Positions 19,147-28,805 are shown, counted from the first letter of the stretch. The stretch: 64,000 nucleotides of DNA from Actinomycetaceae bacterium (GCA_030540715.1 JAUNVQ010000008.1:1-64000), one strand, 5' to 3'. Notes: generated by a model from the letters alone, not told the origin. A program made the numbers and translations.

Positions 19147-20109
19147 ATGCTTTTATCGAAGAGCCCCGGGGATTTATTGGTTGACCACCCCACACACGCC
19201 GACATTACGGCGATTCTTGAACTTTTTCCCTTTGCAGTGCGTGCAATGTTGCTGTCCGGTCTGGCACAAACACACCCGGTTATTTATCACGAAGCTAACC
19301 GAGCTGCACAGCGCCTTAATGACCAGGAAAATGCATCGTTTCGCTGGGCTTCGGTAACAAAGGTTGCTTCAGCTTTTGCTATTCATATAGCCCGCCAACA
19401 CTATATGCTTTCGCTTGATGAGCCTGCTGGGCCTGAAGGTTCTACATTGCGGCACCTGTTAAGCCATGCCTCTGGCATCGACTTTAATTCCAATCGTGTG
19501 CTCACTCAACCTGGTCTGAAACGTATCTACTCTAATCGCGGTATTGAAATTGCTGCACACGTTTGTGAAGAAGCAACAGGTGAAAGTTTTGATTCATGGC
19601 TAGAAAATCAGGTGATTTACCCGCTGGGAATGACACAAACATTTTTGTGGGCTTCACCCGCATGGGGAATGAAAGGTCCGATAGGTGATTTAGGGCGATT
19701 TGCCCTGGAACTTATGATGCCCACTCTTCTTGATGCCGATTCCGATGAAGCTATGACCATGCCTTGTTTTCCTGGCTTATCTGGTGTTGTTCCAGGCTAT
19801 GGCTACCAGCGTAACAATGTGTGGGCAATGGGCCCCGAGCTTCGCGGCACAAAAGATCCGCATTGGACATCACCTGAAGCACCCGCTGATACCTTCGGTC
19901 ATTTTGGCCAGTCAGGATCATTTTTATGGGTTGATAGACGGCATCTTTTAGCGGGTGTTTTCGTCTCAGAAAAACCCTTTGGTCGTATCCATAAAGAACT
20001 ATGGCTGCCGCTTAACTACGCCCTCTTTCGTCTGGGACTAATCGCTCATGGCCGACAACCTGGCCCGCGACCTTCCGCCCTTGCAGCGCTTAGTCATGGT
20101 CTACAGTAA
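19147..20109 (+). CDS. serine beta-lactamase-like hydrolase (class C/EstB family)
   Basis: 320 aa with the three catalytic motifs of the penicillin-binding/class C fold: SVTK (Ser69-Lys72), YSN (128-130) and HFG (252-254). No signal peptide or membrane anchor is visible, so it is probably cytoplasmic and more likely an esterase or amide hydrolase than a secreted beta-lactamase. It follows the TetR gene by five bases and is probably co-transcribed and controlled by it. Confidence 0.85.
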   Translation: MLLSKSPGDLLVDHPTHADITAILELFPFAVRAMLLSGLAQTHPVIYHEANRAAQRLNDQENASFRWASVTKVASAFAIHIARQHYMLSLDEPAGPEGSTLRHLLSHASGIDFNSNRVLTQPGLKRIYSNRGIEIAAHVCEEATGESFDSWLENQVIYPLGMTQTFLWASPAWGMKGPIGDLGRFALELMMPTLLDADSDEAMTMPCFPGLSGVVPGYGYQRNNVWAMGPELRGTKDPHWTSPEAPADTFGHFGQSGSFLWVDRRHLLAGVFVSEKPFGRIHKELWLPLNYALFRLGLIAHGRQPGPRPSALAALSHGLQ

Positions 20110-20304
20110 AGTCCCATAAGACCTCACATCTCGTGTCTGTGCTGGACATGCACTGTCATACTCGAAGGAATATCGTCGGGTATCGCTATGCAGATGCTTC
20201 AAAAAGTGAAGAAACGGTATGGGGCTACGGTGGTGCGCCGCAAAAAGAGGCCGATAAAAAGATGCTATAAACGGGCAGAATTCAGGTCTCGTGCCGTAGT
20301 GTAT

Positions 20305-21087
20305 CTAGGGAGTGTCATCAAGCTCAATGATCACGGGAACATGGTCTGAAGCTCCCTTACCCTTTCGTTCCTCACGGTCAATAAAGGCGTTGACTACACG
20401 TTTTTTCACAGAGGGCGAAGCAAGAGCAAAATCGATTTTCATCCCCTCATTTTTCACAAATCGCAGCAGACGATAATCCCAATACGTGTAGCCAGGTGCG
20501 TATTCGCGGGTCACCTCACTAAGGCCAGCATCTTCAAAAGAAGAAAAAGCGCGACGTTCACGATCGGAAACATGAGTATCGCCCTCGAAAACCGAAATAT
20601 CCCACACATCACAATCCAAGGGTGCAATATTCCAATCGCCCATTAATATGAACGCGGCTTGCGGATCCTTGTTGAGCCACTCAGTAGCATGAGCGCGCAG
20701 AGCGTCAAGCCATGCCAATTTATAGGTGAAATGGGGGTTATCCAGTGCGCGTCCGTGTGGAACGTAAAGACTCCAAATGGTGACACCGCCACAAAGGGCA
20801 CCAAGTGCACGCGGCTCAACAACATCTTTAAAAGAAGGTTGTTGAGGGAACTCTTTCATGACCTGTGTGAGGCCAACACGTGAAATGATACCAACGCCGT
20901 TCCACTGATTGATACCGTGGACGCACACCTTATAGCCCAAAGCCTCAATAGCGCTGACATCCCACTTTTGGGCTGGGCACTTTGTTTCCTGAATAGCAAG
21001 AACATCAAGGTTGTGGCGTTTCAAGACATCAATAATGCGGTCGTGGCGGGCACGGGCAGAGTTCACATTCCATGTAGCAATCTTCAT
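20305..21087 (-). CDS. xth: exodeoxyribonuclease III
   Basis: Exonuclease III/AP endonuclease of base-excision repair, 260 aa. MKIATWNVNS start, IQETK with the metal-binding Glu, MGDWNIAP, and the terminal SDHVPV His. Starts at GTG 21096 and ATG 21093 are also in frame, but ATG 21087 gives the family N-terminus and sits seven bases after a TATAGT box. It converges on the serine-hydrolase gene. The 195-base gap between them (20110-20304) holds nothing I can name. Confidence 0.93.
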   Translation of the reverse strand: MKIATWNVNSARARHDRIIDVLKRHNLDVLAIQETKCPAQKWDVSAIEALGYKVCVHGINQWNGVGIISRVGLTQVMKEFPQQPSFKDVVEPRALGALCGGVTIWSLYVPHGRALDNPHFTYKLAWLDALRAHATEWLNKDPQAAFILMGDWNIAPLDCDVWDISVFEGDTHVSDRERRAFSSFEDAGLSEVTREYAPGYTYWDYRLLRFVKNEGMKIDFALASPSVKKRVVNAFIDREERKGKGASDHVPVIIELDDTP

Positions 21088-21094
21088 ACTCATC

Positions 21095-21100
21095 ACTATA
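21095..21100 (-). promoter_or_regulatory. -10 box of xth
   Basis: TATAGT on the minus strand, seven bases before ATG 21087: a leaderless start is predicted. It lies in one arm of an imperfect palindrome, CTATAGC (21096-21102) with GCTATAG (21122-21128), centred on ATGCAT. Confidence 0.6.
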
Positions 21101-21350
21101 GCGCGTCTCCATGCATGAGCGTGCTATAGGTTTGCAAGCTAGGGTGCGTTGTGGCATCTAGGGCTATGGCTGCTGGCTGGATATTGAAAGAGTGGGTGGT
21201 GATGGCATATGAGGTATTGGTGTGTTGGGCGGGGGATCGCAACCTGGTAAAGAGACCAACAGGTGCACTGCACAATAACAACGCGATAAAAAATGGGTAC
21301 ATGAACTCGTTCAATGTGTGACAGATACTTCATAAGATTGCTTGAAAAGA

Positions 21351-21356
21351 TATGAT
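21351..21356 (+). promoter_or_regulatory. -10 box of pyrE
   Basis: TATGAT, seven bases before ATG 21364, predicting a leaderless pyrE mRNA. No good -35 is seen. Confidence 0.55.
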
Positions 21357-21363
21357 GGGCACT

Positions 21364-21933
21364 ATGAACACAAATGATGAACAAAAGAAACGTTTAGCAC
21401 AGCTGGTCAACGAACTCAGTGTGATCCACGAGGAAGTCACTTTGGCATCAGGCCTTACCTCTGATTTTTATGTGGATATGCGCAGGGCAACGCTGCATCA
21501 CGAAGCTGGGCCACTGATTGGTCACGTCATGTTGGATATGCTGGAGGAAGCAGGATTTTTACCCTCTGATATTGATGCTGTTGGAGGTCTTACTTTGGGG
21601 GCTGACCCTGTAGCCACAGCGATCATGCACGCGGCTGCATCACGTGGTTTAGATATTGATGCCTTCGTTGTGCGGAAAGAAACCAAAACGCATGGAATGA
21701 AACGACGTATTGAAGGGCCCGACATTAAGGGACGAAACGTTGTGGTACTAGAAGACACATCAACAACAGGTGGCTCCCCATTACAGGCTGTTCGGGCCGT
21801 GCGTGAAGCAGGAGCCAACGTTTTAGCTGTAGCAGTGATTGTTGATAGGGATACGGGAGCGCAAAAAGTTATCGAAGATGAGGGTTTAACCTATCTGTAT
21901 GCACTTGACCTAGATGCCCTGGGACTTCGCTAA
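21364..21933 (+). CDS. pyrE: orotate phosphoribosyltransferase
   Basis: Converts orotate and PRPP to OMP in pyrimidine synthesis; 189 aa. The PRPP-binding motif VVVLEDTSTTGGS is complete, with the flexible-loop region RKETKTHGMKRRIEG before it. In-frame ATGs at 21352 and 21355 exist, but they fall inside or beside the -10 box, so ATG 21364 is preferred. The gene stands alone, divergent from xth. Confidence 0.94.
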   Translation: MNTNDEQKKRLAQLVNELSVIHEEVTLASGLTSDFYVDMRRATLHHEAGPLIGHVMLDMLEEAGFLPSDIDAVGGLTLGADPVATAIMHAAASRGLDIDAFVVRKETKTHGMKRRIEGPDIKGRNVVVLEDTSTTGGSPLQAVRAVREAGANVLAVAVIVDRDTGAQKVIEDEGLTYLYALDLDALGLR

Positions 21934-21958
21934 AATAACTTTTCCTTACCGATCACCT

Positions 21959-21994
21959 ATGCGCACATCCTGCAAGGTAATATTGTGTGCGCAT
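21959..21994 (+). terminator. hairpin after pyrE, possible terminator
   Basis: ATGCGCACA (21959-21967) pairs perfectly with TGTGCGCAT (21986-21994). No T-run follows, so termination is only possible. Confidence 0.45.
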
Positions 21995-22079
21995 GAAAAT
22001 GTGTTTGATAAGAAAAAGGATTGATGTCACTACGTTTTCCGATAGGATAAAAACGAAGTGCAGGTAAAGAAAAGAGCGG

Positions 22080-22862
22080 ATGATGTCGTGGATTCTTGTG
22101 ACAGGAGCATCGTCAGGGATTGGCCTTGAGTATTGCCGGCATTTAGCCGCATTAGGGCACGATATTGTGATGGTTGCTAGGCGTGTCACGTTGATGGAGC
22201 GTCATGCCCGCGACCTTCACAATGAGTATGGAGTCCAGGTTGAAGTCATCGGTGCGAACCTTGCCGATAGAGCCGATATTGATATTGTTGCCCGCCGCTT
22301 ACAATCCACACAAAAACCTGTGTCGCTTCTGGTGAATAATGCTGGCTACGCAGTGAAGCGACCTTTTGATAGTAATGACATTACTACCGAGGTGGCCGCT
22401 TTGAACGTTATGGTTACGGCACCATTCGTTCTTTCACATGCAGCAATATCTGCAATGAAAAAACGAGGACGAGGCGCTATTATCAATGTTGGTTCCATCG
22501 CGGCAAATAAAGCAATCGGTACTTATTCGGTACATAAAGCCTGGTTAGCGGCGTTCTCGCTTGTCTTGTGCGAGGAATTGCAAAAGACAAATATCACAGT
22601 GACATGTGTGGAGCCAGGAACGGTACTCACAGATTTTTGGGGCGATGCCCAACCCGTTATTGCCGAGCGGGCCAAAGCAGTGGTTGTGCTCGAACCAAAA
22701 CAGGTGGTCAAGTGTTCACTAAAAGCATTGCGTGAAGGTAAAGCAATCTGTATTCCGGGCCCCACTTATAAAGCCATTAATGCAATAAGTAAGGTGATGC
22801 CGCGCTCACTTCTTGCAAAAACTGGAACATATTTAACGAAAAAACGATTTTCACTGCCCTGA
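22080..22862 (+). CDS. short-chain dehydrogenase/reductase
   Basis: Classical SDR, 260 aa. Cofactor loop TGASSGIG near residue 8, NNAG at about 90, catalytic Ser139, Tyr149 and Lys153 (YSVHK). Ser and Tyr are ten residues apart rather than the usual 13, a small deletion. Arg/Lys-rich positions after the second strand (VARRVT) suggest NADPH use. The substrate is unknown. Its end overlaps the end of the convergent membrane-protein gene by 12 bases. Confidence 0.88.
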   Translation: MMSWILVTGASSGIGLEYCRHLAALGHDIVMVARRVTLMERHARDLHNEYGVQVEVIGANLADRADIDIVARRLQSTQKPVSLLVNNAGYAVKRPFDSNDITTEVAALNVMVTAPFVLSHAAISAMKKRGRGAIINVGSIAANKAIGTYSVHKAWLAAFSLVLCEELQKTNITVTCVEPGTVLTDFWGDAQPVIAERAKAVVVLEPKQVVKCSLKALREGKAICIPGPTYKAINAISKVMPRSLLAKTGTYLTKKRFSLP

Positions 22863-25790
22863 ATGGATACTTTCTTGTGACTGCGTGTGAAGGGGGGAAT
22901 CGTCATTGCTAGCTTTCCCCTGTTCGGTTTCTTCTCCCTTTGGAGAGGTATCTGCATTAGTTTCTTCTTCACCATTTGCGAAGCGTGTGTCATTTTCAAA
23001 GGAGTGTGCTACGTCCTCAGCGTTTATCCGCGCCTCAAGTTTGGAGTAGGCAATAGATACAATGAAACAGGCAACCGCCCCTGCAAGAAGTGACGCAATC
23101 CGTTCAAGAGGTTGATGGGAAGCAACGTCAACAACGGTGAGTTTAAGGACACCAACAATAAGGATTGTCAGGCCGGCGATACGCGAAATGCGACGTTTTG
23201 TTTGTAAACCCAAGCCAATAGAAAGACCACCGCAGGCAATAATTACCAAAGTAGTCACTGGGCGATGTTGACCAAGGACTCCCAGTATGTACAACAATGA
23301 TTCGACAAGATAGAACAGTGCAGCAACCAAGACAAGGTCGTTGTAGGGCGTGTGAAAGCGAGAAAGCAGTTCATAGCCCAGGTACAGGCATCCCAACATT
23401 GTTCCAGCAACAAGTAACGTGATAGAAACTTCCAACAAAATCGTTGTATTGGCTTGGATAAACCACTTGCGTTGGCCAATTGGTGCCAGCACAAAAAGAC
23501 AACAGACCGCGACGGTGGCGGTTAACTCTCTTGGTGAGCCACGGAGCGTGGAAGCAAGCTCCGAGAGTGACTGGTGGGGAAGATTGTAGGCAATCTGAGC
23601 GCGGATTTTTGCTTTTTTCTCTTGAGGTGCCAGCCAGCCAGTATAGTGTAAAACAAGAAGTAGACAGGTCAAAAGGAACATATTGAAAAGCGCGTTGGGT
23701 AGTGCAAAATTCGCAATGTTGATGTCGATGTTCACCCACATCAAACTAAGAAGAGTAAAACCAAGAATGGGCAGTGCCCAGGAATGAATCATCCAGACAA
23801 TCCACGGATCGGAGATCCGCATAGTGCGCTCAATATGTGTATGTGGTAGATCGCTGTCAATTGTTGGCTGGGCAGCAATGTGATAATAGTTCGTGTCCTT
23901 GACATTGTTTTTGACGATAATCGTGGCGTAAACAAGGATGGCAGCAAAAAGAACCAGGATAGGCCAAAAGAAGATTGGGTCCTTTCGTACTAAACCAAGC
24001 TCTAAACCAGCAGGAATAGCAATAGCCAGTAATGGTGTGTAATGCTGATGGAAAAAACTGCGGAAGTGCAACAGTGCAAATGCAGCGATTATCCACAGAA
24101 GAATAAGGACTATATGCGGGAAAAATAGCGTATCTGATACGTTACGAGAGGTAGCGTGGTAAATAGCCTGGATATCGGGGTCAATCATCAAAGTAGTGGC
24201 AACTGACAGTACCGTTCCTATGCTCAAGATGATAAAGCGTATCTGGCGGTGGGAAACAATGACAACCTGACTTAATGCAACAGCCCATACCAGCACAAAC
24301 AGAATCATGCTTAACCAAGAATAGCCAAGTCTGTTCACAATAATGTCGTTGATGTGCAGCACGCTCAGATACGAAGCGACCGTGATGGTGAATCCCAGCC
24401 CTGAAAGCTCTTTGGGAAGATGTTCGGTGATGGAAAGAGCAATAAAGATCAGAAGTAGAATGACGATAAGTTCTAGGCCGTATAGTGTGAGGCCATAGTT
24501 GATGATCACTAGGATACTGGCGAATCCAGAAATCCATGTTGGCAAAAGAAATAGCATCGTCAGTGGAGGAGGAAGATGAGGAACTGTGGTGTGGCGAAGG
24601 CGTGATATCGAAAAGGTTGATGCCAGAAGATAGGTTACCAGTAAGGCGATCAGCAATATGGCGCCACTTGGTGAAAGCTGTTCCGTATTGCTCATCACAC
24701 TGTAGGTCATAAAAAGCACACCAAGGGCACAGATCGTATTGGTAAGAAAGTCACCCGAAAGATGGACGATAGTAACTAAAATTAACGCCCATATGATCAT
24801 GAGCAGCAGGGCAACAGGTAGCGCAATAAGGTGGAAGACACTGCTGGCAGTTGCAATTGAAATTCCGCACAGTGCCGAGCCACTAGCCACCAGTGTATGA
24901 GCTGGGATCCACAGATGCGGCTTCTTTTTGTTAAGAATCCAACCGCAAGTCATCAGGACAAGCCCGCTCACAGCAATTGTTGAAAGACGTCCAGTTGCGC
25001 TTAAACGCCACCAGAAGATCCCCACAAATGAACCAGCTGCCGCCAAAATGAGGAGGGCTGAAAGGCCAGCCAGCACAAATCGGCCAACGAAGGACTCCAG
25101 ATTCTTTTTCTTAGTTAGATGGGAGAAAAGACTAGCAAAGTGGTTTGATGATGGGTGGTCTACATCCTTCGCAGTGGGTGCAGAAGACGGGAGGTGTTGC
25201 TGTGCGGGGGTGGAGCTATCCTGAGGGAAGCCTGGCTGTTGTTGAGCTGACACCGGCTGTTTCTTAACGGAATCCGACTGTTGCACCAAAGAAGGTGAAG
25301 CGTTTGGCAAGGTGCCAGGTGCCACAGATGAGTCGGTTGTTGGTGGAGTACTGCGCTGGTGTCCGACCAGGGTTTTTTTAGGTACGGCACACGTCCACGG
25401 CTTTGTGGCATAATTGGAGTCTTCTGTTGCATTGGTTACCAAGGGGGAACTTCTCACGGTTGGCATCTGCGCGGTGTTATTGTGCTCTGTTGTAGGTGAG
25501 GTGGAGGGCTTAGTGTATGTGTGGGTATTTGGTTCACAAGATTTGTTGAGGCAATGTTCAGTGAGGGTGTCAGGTTGATCTAATGCTTCTTGGTGAACGT
25601 GAATCGGCTGTTCACATAGAGGCTGCGCCTGAGAAAGATGCTCTTTTAGCTGTAAAACGTCATGCCCTAGGGTATCTAGGTGATCAATGATCTGGTTCAG
25701 AAGTTCCCCATCAACAACCATATAGGTTGGGTGGTTGTTCTGAGTGGTTACCATCTCTGGGCCATCAGTATTGTTCATCTCTTGTGTCAT
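22851..25790 (-). CDS. very large multi-pass membrane protein, DUF2339-like
   Basis: 979 aa. The first 230 residues are a soluble Gln/Ser/Thr/Pro-rich region with a possible short coiled coil (LLNQIIDHLDTLGHDVLQLK). The rest is an almost unbroken series of more than 20 hydrophobic segments, and the C-terminal 50 residues are hydrophilic and acidic. The opening segment (FVGRFVLAGLSALLILAAAG) and overall build resemble DUF2339 membrane proteins, whose function is not established. It is transcribed away from the TIGR03089 gene and shares no obvious operon. Confidence 0.7.
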   Translation of the reverse strand: MTQEMNNTDGPEMVTTQNNHPTYMVVDGELLNQIIDHLDTLGHDVLQLKEHLSQAQPLCEQPIHVHQEALDQPDTLTEHCLNKSCEPNTHTYTKPSTSPTTEHNNTAQMPTVRSSPLVTNATEDSNYATKPWTCAVPKKTLVGHQRSTPPTTDSSVAPGTLPNASPSLVQQSDSVKKQPVSAQQQPGFPQDSSTPAQQHLPSSAPTAKDVDHPSSNHFASLFSHLTKKKNLESFVGRFVLAGLSALLILAAAGSFVGIFWWRLSATGRLSTIAVSGLVLMTCGWILNKKKPHLWIPAHTLVASGSALCGISIATASSVFHLIALPVALLLMIIWALILVTIVHLSGDFLTNTICALGVLFMTYSVMSNTEQLSPSGAILLIALLVTYLLASTFSISRLRHTTVPHLPPPLTMLFLLPTWISGFASILVIINYGLTLYGLELIVILLLIFIALSITEHLPKELSGLGFTITVASYLSVLHINDIIVNRLGYSWLSMILFVLVWAVALSQVVIVSHRQIRFIILSIGTVLSVATTLMIDPDIQAIYHATSRNVSDTLFFPHIVLILLWIIAAFALLHFRSFFHQHYTPLLAIAIPAGLELGLVRKDPIFFWPILVLFAAILVYATIIVKNNVKDTNYYHIAAQPTIDSDLPHTHIERTMRISDPWIVWMIHSWALPILGFTLLSLMWVNIDINIANFALPNALFNMFLLTCLLLVLHYTGWLAPQEKKAKIRAQIAYNLPHQSLSELASTLRGSPRELTATVAVCCLFVLAPIGQRKWFIQANTTILLEVSITLLVAGTMLGCLYLGYELLSRFHTPYNDLVLVAALFYLVESLLYILGVLGQHRPVTTLVIIACGGLSIGLGLQTKRRISRIAGLTILIVGVLKLTVVDVASHQPLERIASLLAGAVACFIVSIAYSKLEARINAEDVAHSFENDTRFANGEEETNADTSPKGEETEQGKASNDDSPLHTQSQESIHSGQ

Positions 25791-25943
25791 ATGTGCCTAC
25801 CACTTTCCCTGTTTCGAGCATTTATATATGACATGTGCCAATGTGCCCCCAGTATAAAAGAATTTTATCTTGATGTGAAGTATGTTTTGTTGAATGGTGA
25901 GGTAATCTTTTCTTTATCCTCAGTTCCTATTAGAGTGGAGCCT

Positions 25944-26654
25944 ATGGACATTGCAGCACTTATTGCCCAGATGAATGGAAACCCGCGACCAGCCCTTATA
26001 TATGTCAGTCAGGATGAACGCCTGGAGTTGAGTTATCACGTGATGGCGAACTGGATGTCGAAAATTGCAAATCTAGTGACACTTGACTGCGGGGCTGAGG
26101 TGGGCCAAAAAATCGTTATCGATCTGCCTGTCCATTGGCGCGCGATCGCCTGGACTGGCGGGGCATGGACTAGTGGATTGACTTGTGCCTCCTCAATTTT
26201 TACTGCAGAGGGCGAAGTGGCCGATGATGTGATCGGTTGGGTAAGTAACGACGCTCACAAAGCTGAGGATATTGTTGATTCCGGGTTCAGTGGCGATATG
26301 TGGTTACAGGCATTACCGTCATTGGCACTGGCATGGCCAGGTGAACTACCTGCGGGTGTGGAAGATGCCACGCAATCTATTATGAGTTGCGCGGATGCGC
26401 TTATTGAACCCGCCGATAAAAGTGGTGTGCCATCGCCCTCTGAAATAATTTCTAAGGCCCATGAACAAATCGTGACAAATAGGAAGGGATCTCCCATCAC
26501 AGTCACTCACGGCAGCGTCAGTGATGTCACGCAACTTGTACTTTTGGCATGGCAGGCCAATCAATGCGTGGTGGTTGGTGACGACTCTTACGCACATCTT
26601 CATGAAAACAATGACGGTTTAGTGATCGATCTTGCGGCCATTAAAGCGCGGTAG
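25944..26654 (+). CDS. TIGR03089-family protein
   Basis: 236 aa. The pattern ELSYHVMANWMSKIANLV, followed by LPVHWRAIAWTGGAWTSGL, is characteristic of the actinobacterial TIGR03089 family, which looks like a shortened adenylate-forming-enzyme N-domain lacking the AMP-binding core; no function is established. Start ATG 25944 with GTGGAG four bases before; the frame is open further upstream, but that part overlaps the opposite-strand gene and has no family resemblance. It sits next to manA, as in other actinobacteria. Confidence 0.82.
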   Translation: MDIAALIAQMNGNPRPALIYVSQDERLELSYHVMANWMSKIANLVTLDCGAEVGQKIVIDLPVHWRAIAWTGGAWTSGLTCASSIFTAEGEVADDVIGWVSNDAHKAEDIVDSGFSGDMWLQALPSLALAWPGELPAGVEDATQSIMSCADALIEPADKSGVPSPSEIISKAHEQIVTNRKGSPITVTHGSVSDVTQLVLLAWQANQCVVVGDDSYAHLHENNDGLVIDLAAIKAR

Positions 26655-26739
26655 AGAACTAGCGAGATAGTACCCCAGCGATGTGTTTGTGCCTATGTGA
26701 CGGATTTATTGCTTTTCCACCAATCGAGGGGATAGCTTA

Positions 26740-27957
26740 ATGAAGAAAGTGAAGGGAGCGCCTCAGTTTTACGAGTGGGGTTCTTCAACGGCAATTCCTT
26801 CTTTTCTTTCCCAGATTCCGGATGGACGTCCAGTTGCTGAACTGTGGTTTGGAGCTCATCCACTTGGGAAAACACTCTGTGAAGATGGTGTCAGTGTAGA
26901 AGAACTCATTAGACGCGATCCTGGGAAAATATTGGGGCCAGATATTGCCTCAACGTTTTCACATTCGCTGCCGTATCTGATGAAATATATTGCTGTTGAT
27001 ACACCGCTATCGCTGCAGGTTCACCCAGTACGTTCCCAAGCTGAAGTGGGGTATCGCCAAGAAGAACAAGAAGGGATCCGCCTTGATTCCTTTGAACGCA
27101 CTTACAAAGACCCCAACCATAAACCCGAACTCATTTATGCTTTAACACAGTGCGAGGCTCTTTCAGGTTTTCGTGCGCGACGGCGAATAATATCGCTATT
27201 CGAAGACATAGATACCGACGTGGCACGGTGGATCCATGGGGTGATGCAGAAATCATTGCCACATTCGCGACTTCATGAAATATCGGGAGTAAAGAAAGTA
27301 ACCCAAGTGCTTTTAGATCCGCAGACGCGACCGACTGCCCGTGAGATAGGTGAACTCATTGGGTGTTGTCGCAAGCGCTTGCATCGCGGGTGTTCACCGT
27401 CGCCTCGCGCAGATTCTATTGCATGTCAGATGTTTGATATCTACCCCGATGATCCGGGGGTAATTATTTCATTACTTTTGAATCCTGTAACGCTGCAGCC
27501 GGGTGAAGTGTTGTTTAATCCAGCTGGAACACTTCACTGCTATGTGAAAGGTTTTGGGGTGGAAGTGATGGCCGCCTCGGATAATGTTGTGCGCGTAGGG
27601 CTTACCCGAAAATACGTTGATGTGCATGAAGCTCTGGAATGTATTGATTTTCATGCGGCGCCCCCGGTGCGTTTGGCTCCCGAAATAGTGAGTCCCCATA
27701 TCAATATGTTCTATGCGCCGGTTGATGATTTTGAGCTATGTTTATGTCATCTATTAGAAGATCAGCGAACACAGTTGCCAGTCCACGGTGCTCGTATGGT
27801 GGCGTGTTTGCAAGGGCAGGCTGTCGCTTATACTCAGGAAGAAAGTGTAGAGATGGTACGCGGTGATGTTGTGTTTGTTCCAGCCTGCGATGGCCCATTG
27901 ACCCTTGAACACTGTGGTGATGAGCCCACTCACATCGCCCATATTGATGTTCCCTAA
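26740..27957 (+). CDS. manA: mannose-6-phosphate isomerase, class I
   Basis: Type I phosphomannose isomerase (fructose-6-P to mannose-6-P), feeding mannosyl donors for envelope glycans; 405 aa. Zinc and active-site blocks: YEWGSSTAIP, SLQVHP, KDPNHKPELIYAL, GEVLFNPAGTLHCYV and the substrate Arg in SDNVVRVGLTRKYVD. GAGGGGAT lies upstream of the ATG. Together with the giant glycosyltransferase nearby it suggests a mannan or glycolipid route; that link is inference. Confidence 0.95.
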   Translation: MKKVKGAPQFYEWGSSTAIPSFLSQIPDGRPVAELWFGAHPLGKTLCEDGVSVEELIRRDPGKILGPDIASTFSHSLPYLMKYIAVDTPLSLQVHPVRSQAEVGYRQEEQEGIRLDSFERTYKDPNHKPELIYALTQCEALSGFRARRRIISLFEDIDTDVARWIHGVMQKSLPHSRLHEISGVKKVTQVLLDPQTRPTAREIGELIGCCRKRLHRGCSPSPRADSIACQMFDIYPDDPGVIISLLLNPVTLQPGEVLFNPAGTLHCYVKGFGVEVMAASDNVVRVGLTRKYVDVHEALECIDFHAAPPVRLAPEIVSPHINMFYAPVDDFELCLCHLLEDQRTQLPVHGARMVACLQGQAVAYTQEESVEMVRGDVVFVPACDGPLTLEHCGDEPTHIAHIDVP

Positions 27958-28432
27958 CTGTGTTGAGTTCTTCAAGTAGTGATGGCAATAGTGTTCAGCA
28001 CAGAGAAAAGCCCCCCCTTTGAGGTTTTATAAAACTTTCACAGCACGCTTGCTCGATGGATGAAATATAACAAATTGTGTGGTGAAAAACGCCTGTGCGA
28101 AGTCGGTGAGGGGAGGTGGCAAGAGGCGAGTGGCAGATGAAAAATATGACATATAAGAAAGAAAAACAGGACGTAAGTCCTATTGTCTGTATTTTTTTCT
28201 TTTGAATTATGCTCTGATAGGTGAAAATGTAGATTGTTTCTTCATTTTCTATAATTGTTTATGCAGGTAGAATGGATTTTTCGGAGTGCTTTGACAGTTT
28301 GAGGTGATGGTATGTAGAGAGAAAAATGAGAAAAAGGGGATTTTACCCCTAGAAATTCACTATTTTTGCAGGTCAAGATTTTAATGTAGTATTTTTGTGG
28401 ATTTTGTCGCGTCTACTTACCATCTTTTCCAC
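27958..28432. other. 475-base non-coding stretch between manA and the whiB2 promoter
   Basis: No gene seen. It holds a stem CTGTGTTGAG / TTCAGCACAG just after manA (27958-27967 with 27994-28003), a 12-bp palindrome GTTTTATAAAAC (28024-28035), and a hairpin AGGAC-GTAA-GTCCT (28168-28181) followed by a T-rich run near 28191-28204 that may be a terminator. From about 28140 on it is conspicuously A+T-rich compared with the flanking genes. Confidence 0.5.
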
Positions 28433-28461
28433 TTGACTCACCCTAATGACACGCGTGTAAT
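28433..28461 (+). promoter_or_regulatory. promoter of whiB2
   Basis: TTGACT, 17 bases, TGTAAT: one mismatch to each sigma-70-type consensus box at ideal spacing. Transcription would start near 28468, about 38 bases before the gene. Confidence 0.7.
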
Positions 28462-28505
28462 TTAGAACCGTTACGTAAATTTTAGTAAATGCGAGGAGCA
28501 TGCCT

Positions 28506-28805
28506 GTGTGGAATATATTTGGTGAAGGACCAATCACGCTTTCCTCGCTGTGTAACGGAGACCATGAAGCTGACAACGTTATTGACGGCCCACTGTCATG
28601 GCAGGAACGTGCCCTGTGCGCACAAACAGATCCAGAAGCATTTTTTCCAGAAAAAGGTGGCTCCACCAGGGAAGCAAAATCCGTTTGCAAAATCTGTGAT
28701 GTCCGTCAAGAGTGCCTTCAGTACGCATTGGATAACGATGAACGTTTTGGAATATGGGGCGGCCTATCAGAACGTGAGCGCCGTCGTCTTAAGCGTCACG
28801 CCTAA
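28506..28805 (+). CDS. whiB2: WhiB-family iron-sulfur transcriptional regulator (WhiB2/WhmD type)
   Basis: Small [4Fe-4S] regulator of cell division and septation. Four cysteines in the pattern C-x22-C-x2-C-x5-C (ALC, then CKIC, then EC), the turn GIWGG and the basic tail ERERRRLKR. Flanking FFPEKGGSTREAK is typical of the WhiB2 branch. The strong GAGGAG (28493-28498) leaves one base before ATG 28500 but seven before GTG 28506, so GTG 28506 (99 aa) is preferred. Its position beside manA and the mtrAB block matches other actinobacteria. Confidence 0.93.
   Translation: MWNIFGEGPITLSSLCNGDHEADNVIDGPLSWQERALCAQTDPEAFFPEKGGSTREAKSVCKICDVRQECLQYALDNDERFGIWGGLSERERRRLKRHA

Noticed and set aside
19147..20109. 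Secreted beta-lactamase resistance gene
   Set aside because: All motifs of the fold are there, but no signal peptide, and the family is mostly esterases or peptidases.
25680..25943. N-terminal extension of the TIGR03089 protein
   Set aside because: The open frame overlaps the start of the opposite-strand membrane-protein gene and resembles no family member; ATG 25944 has a ribosome site.
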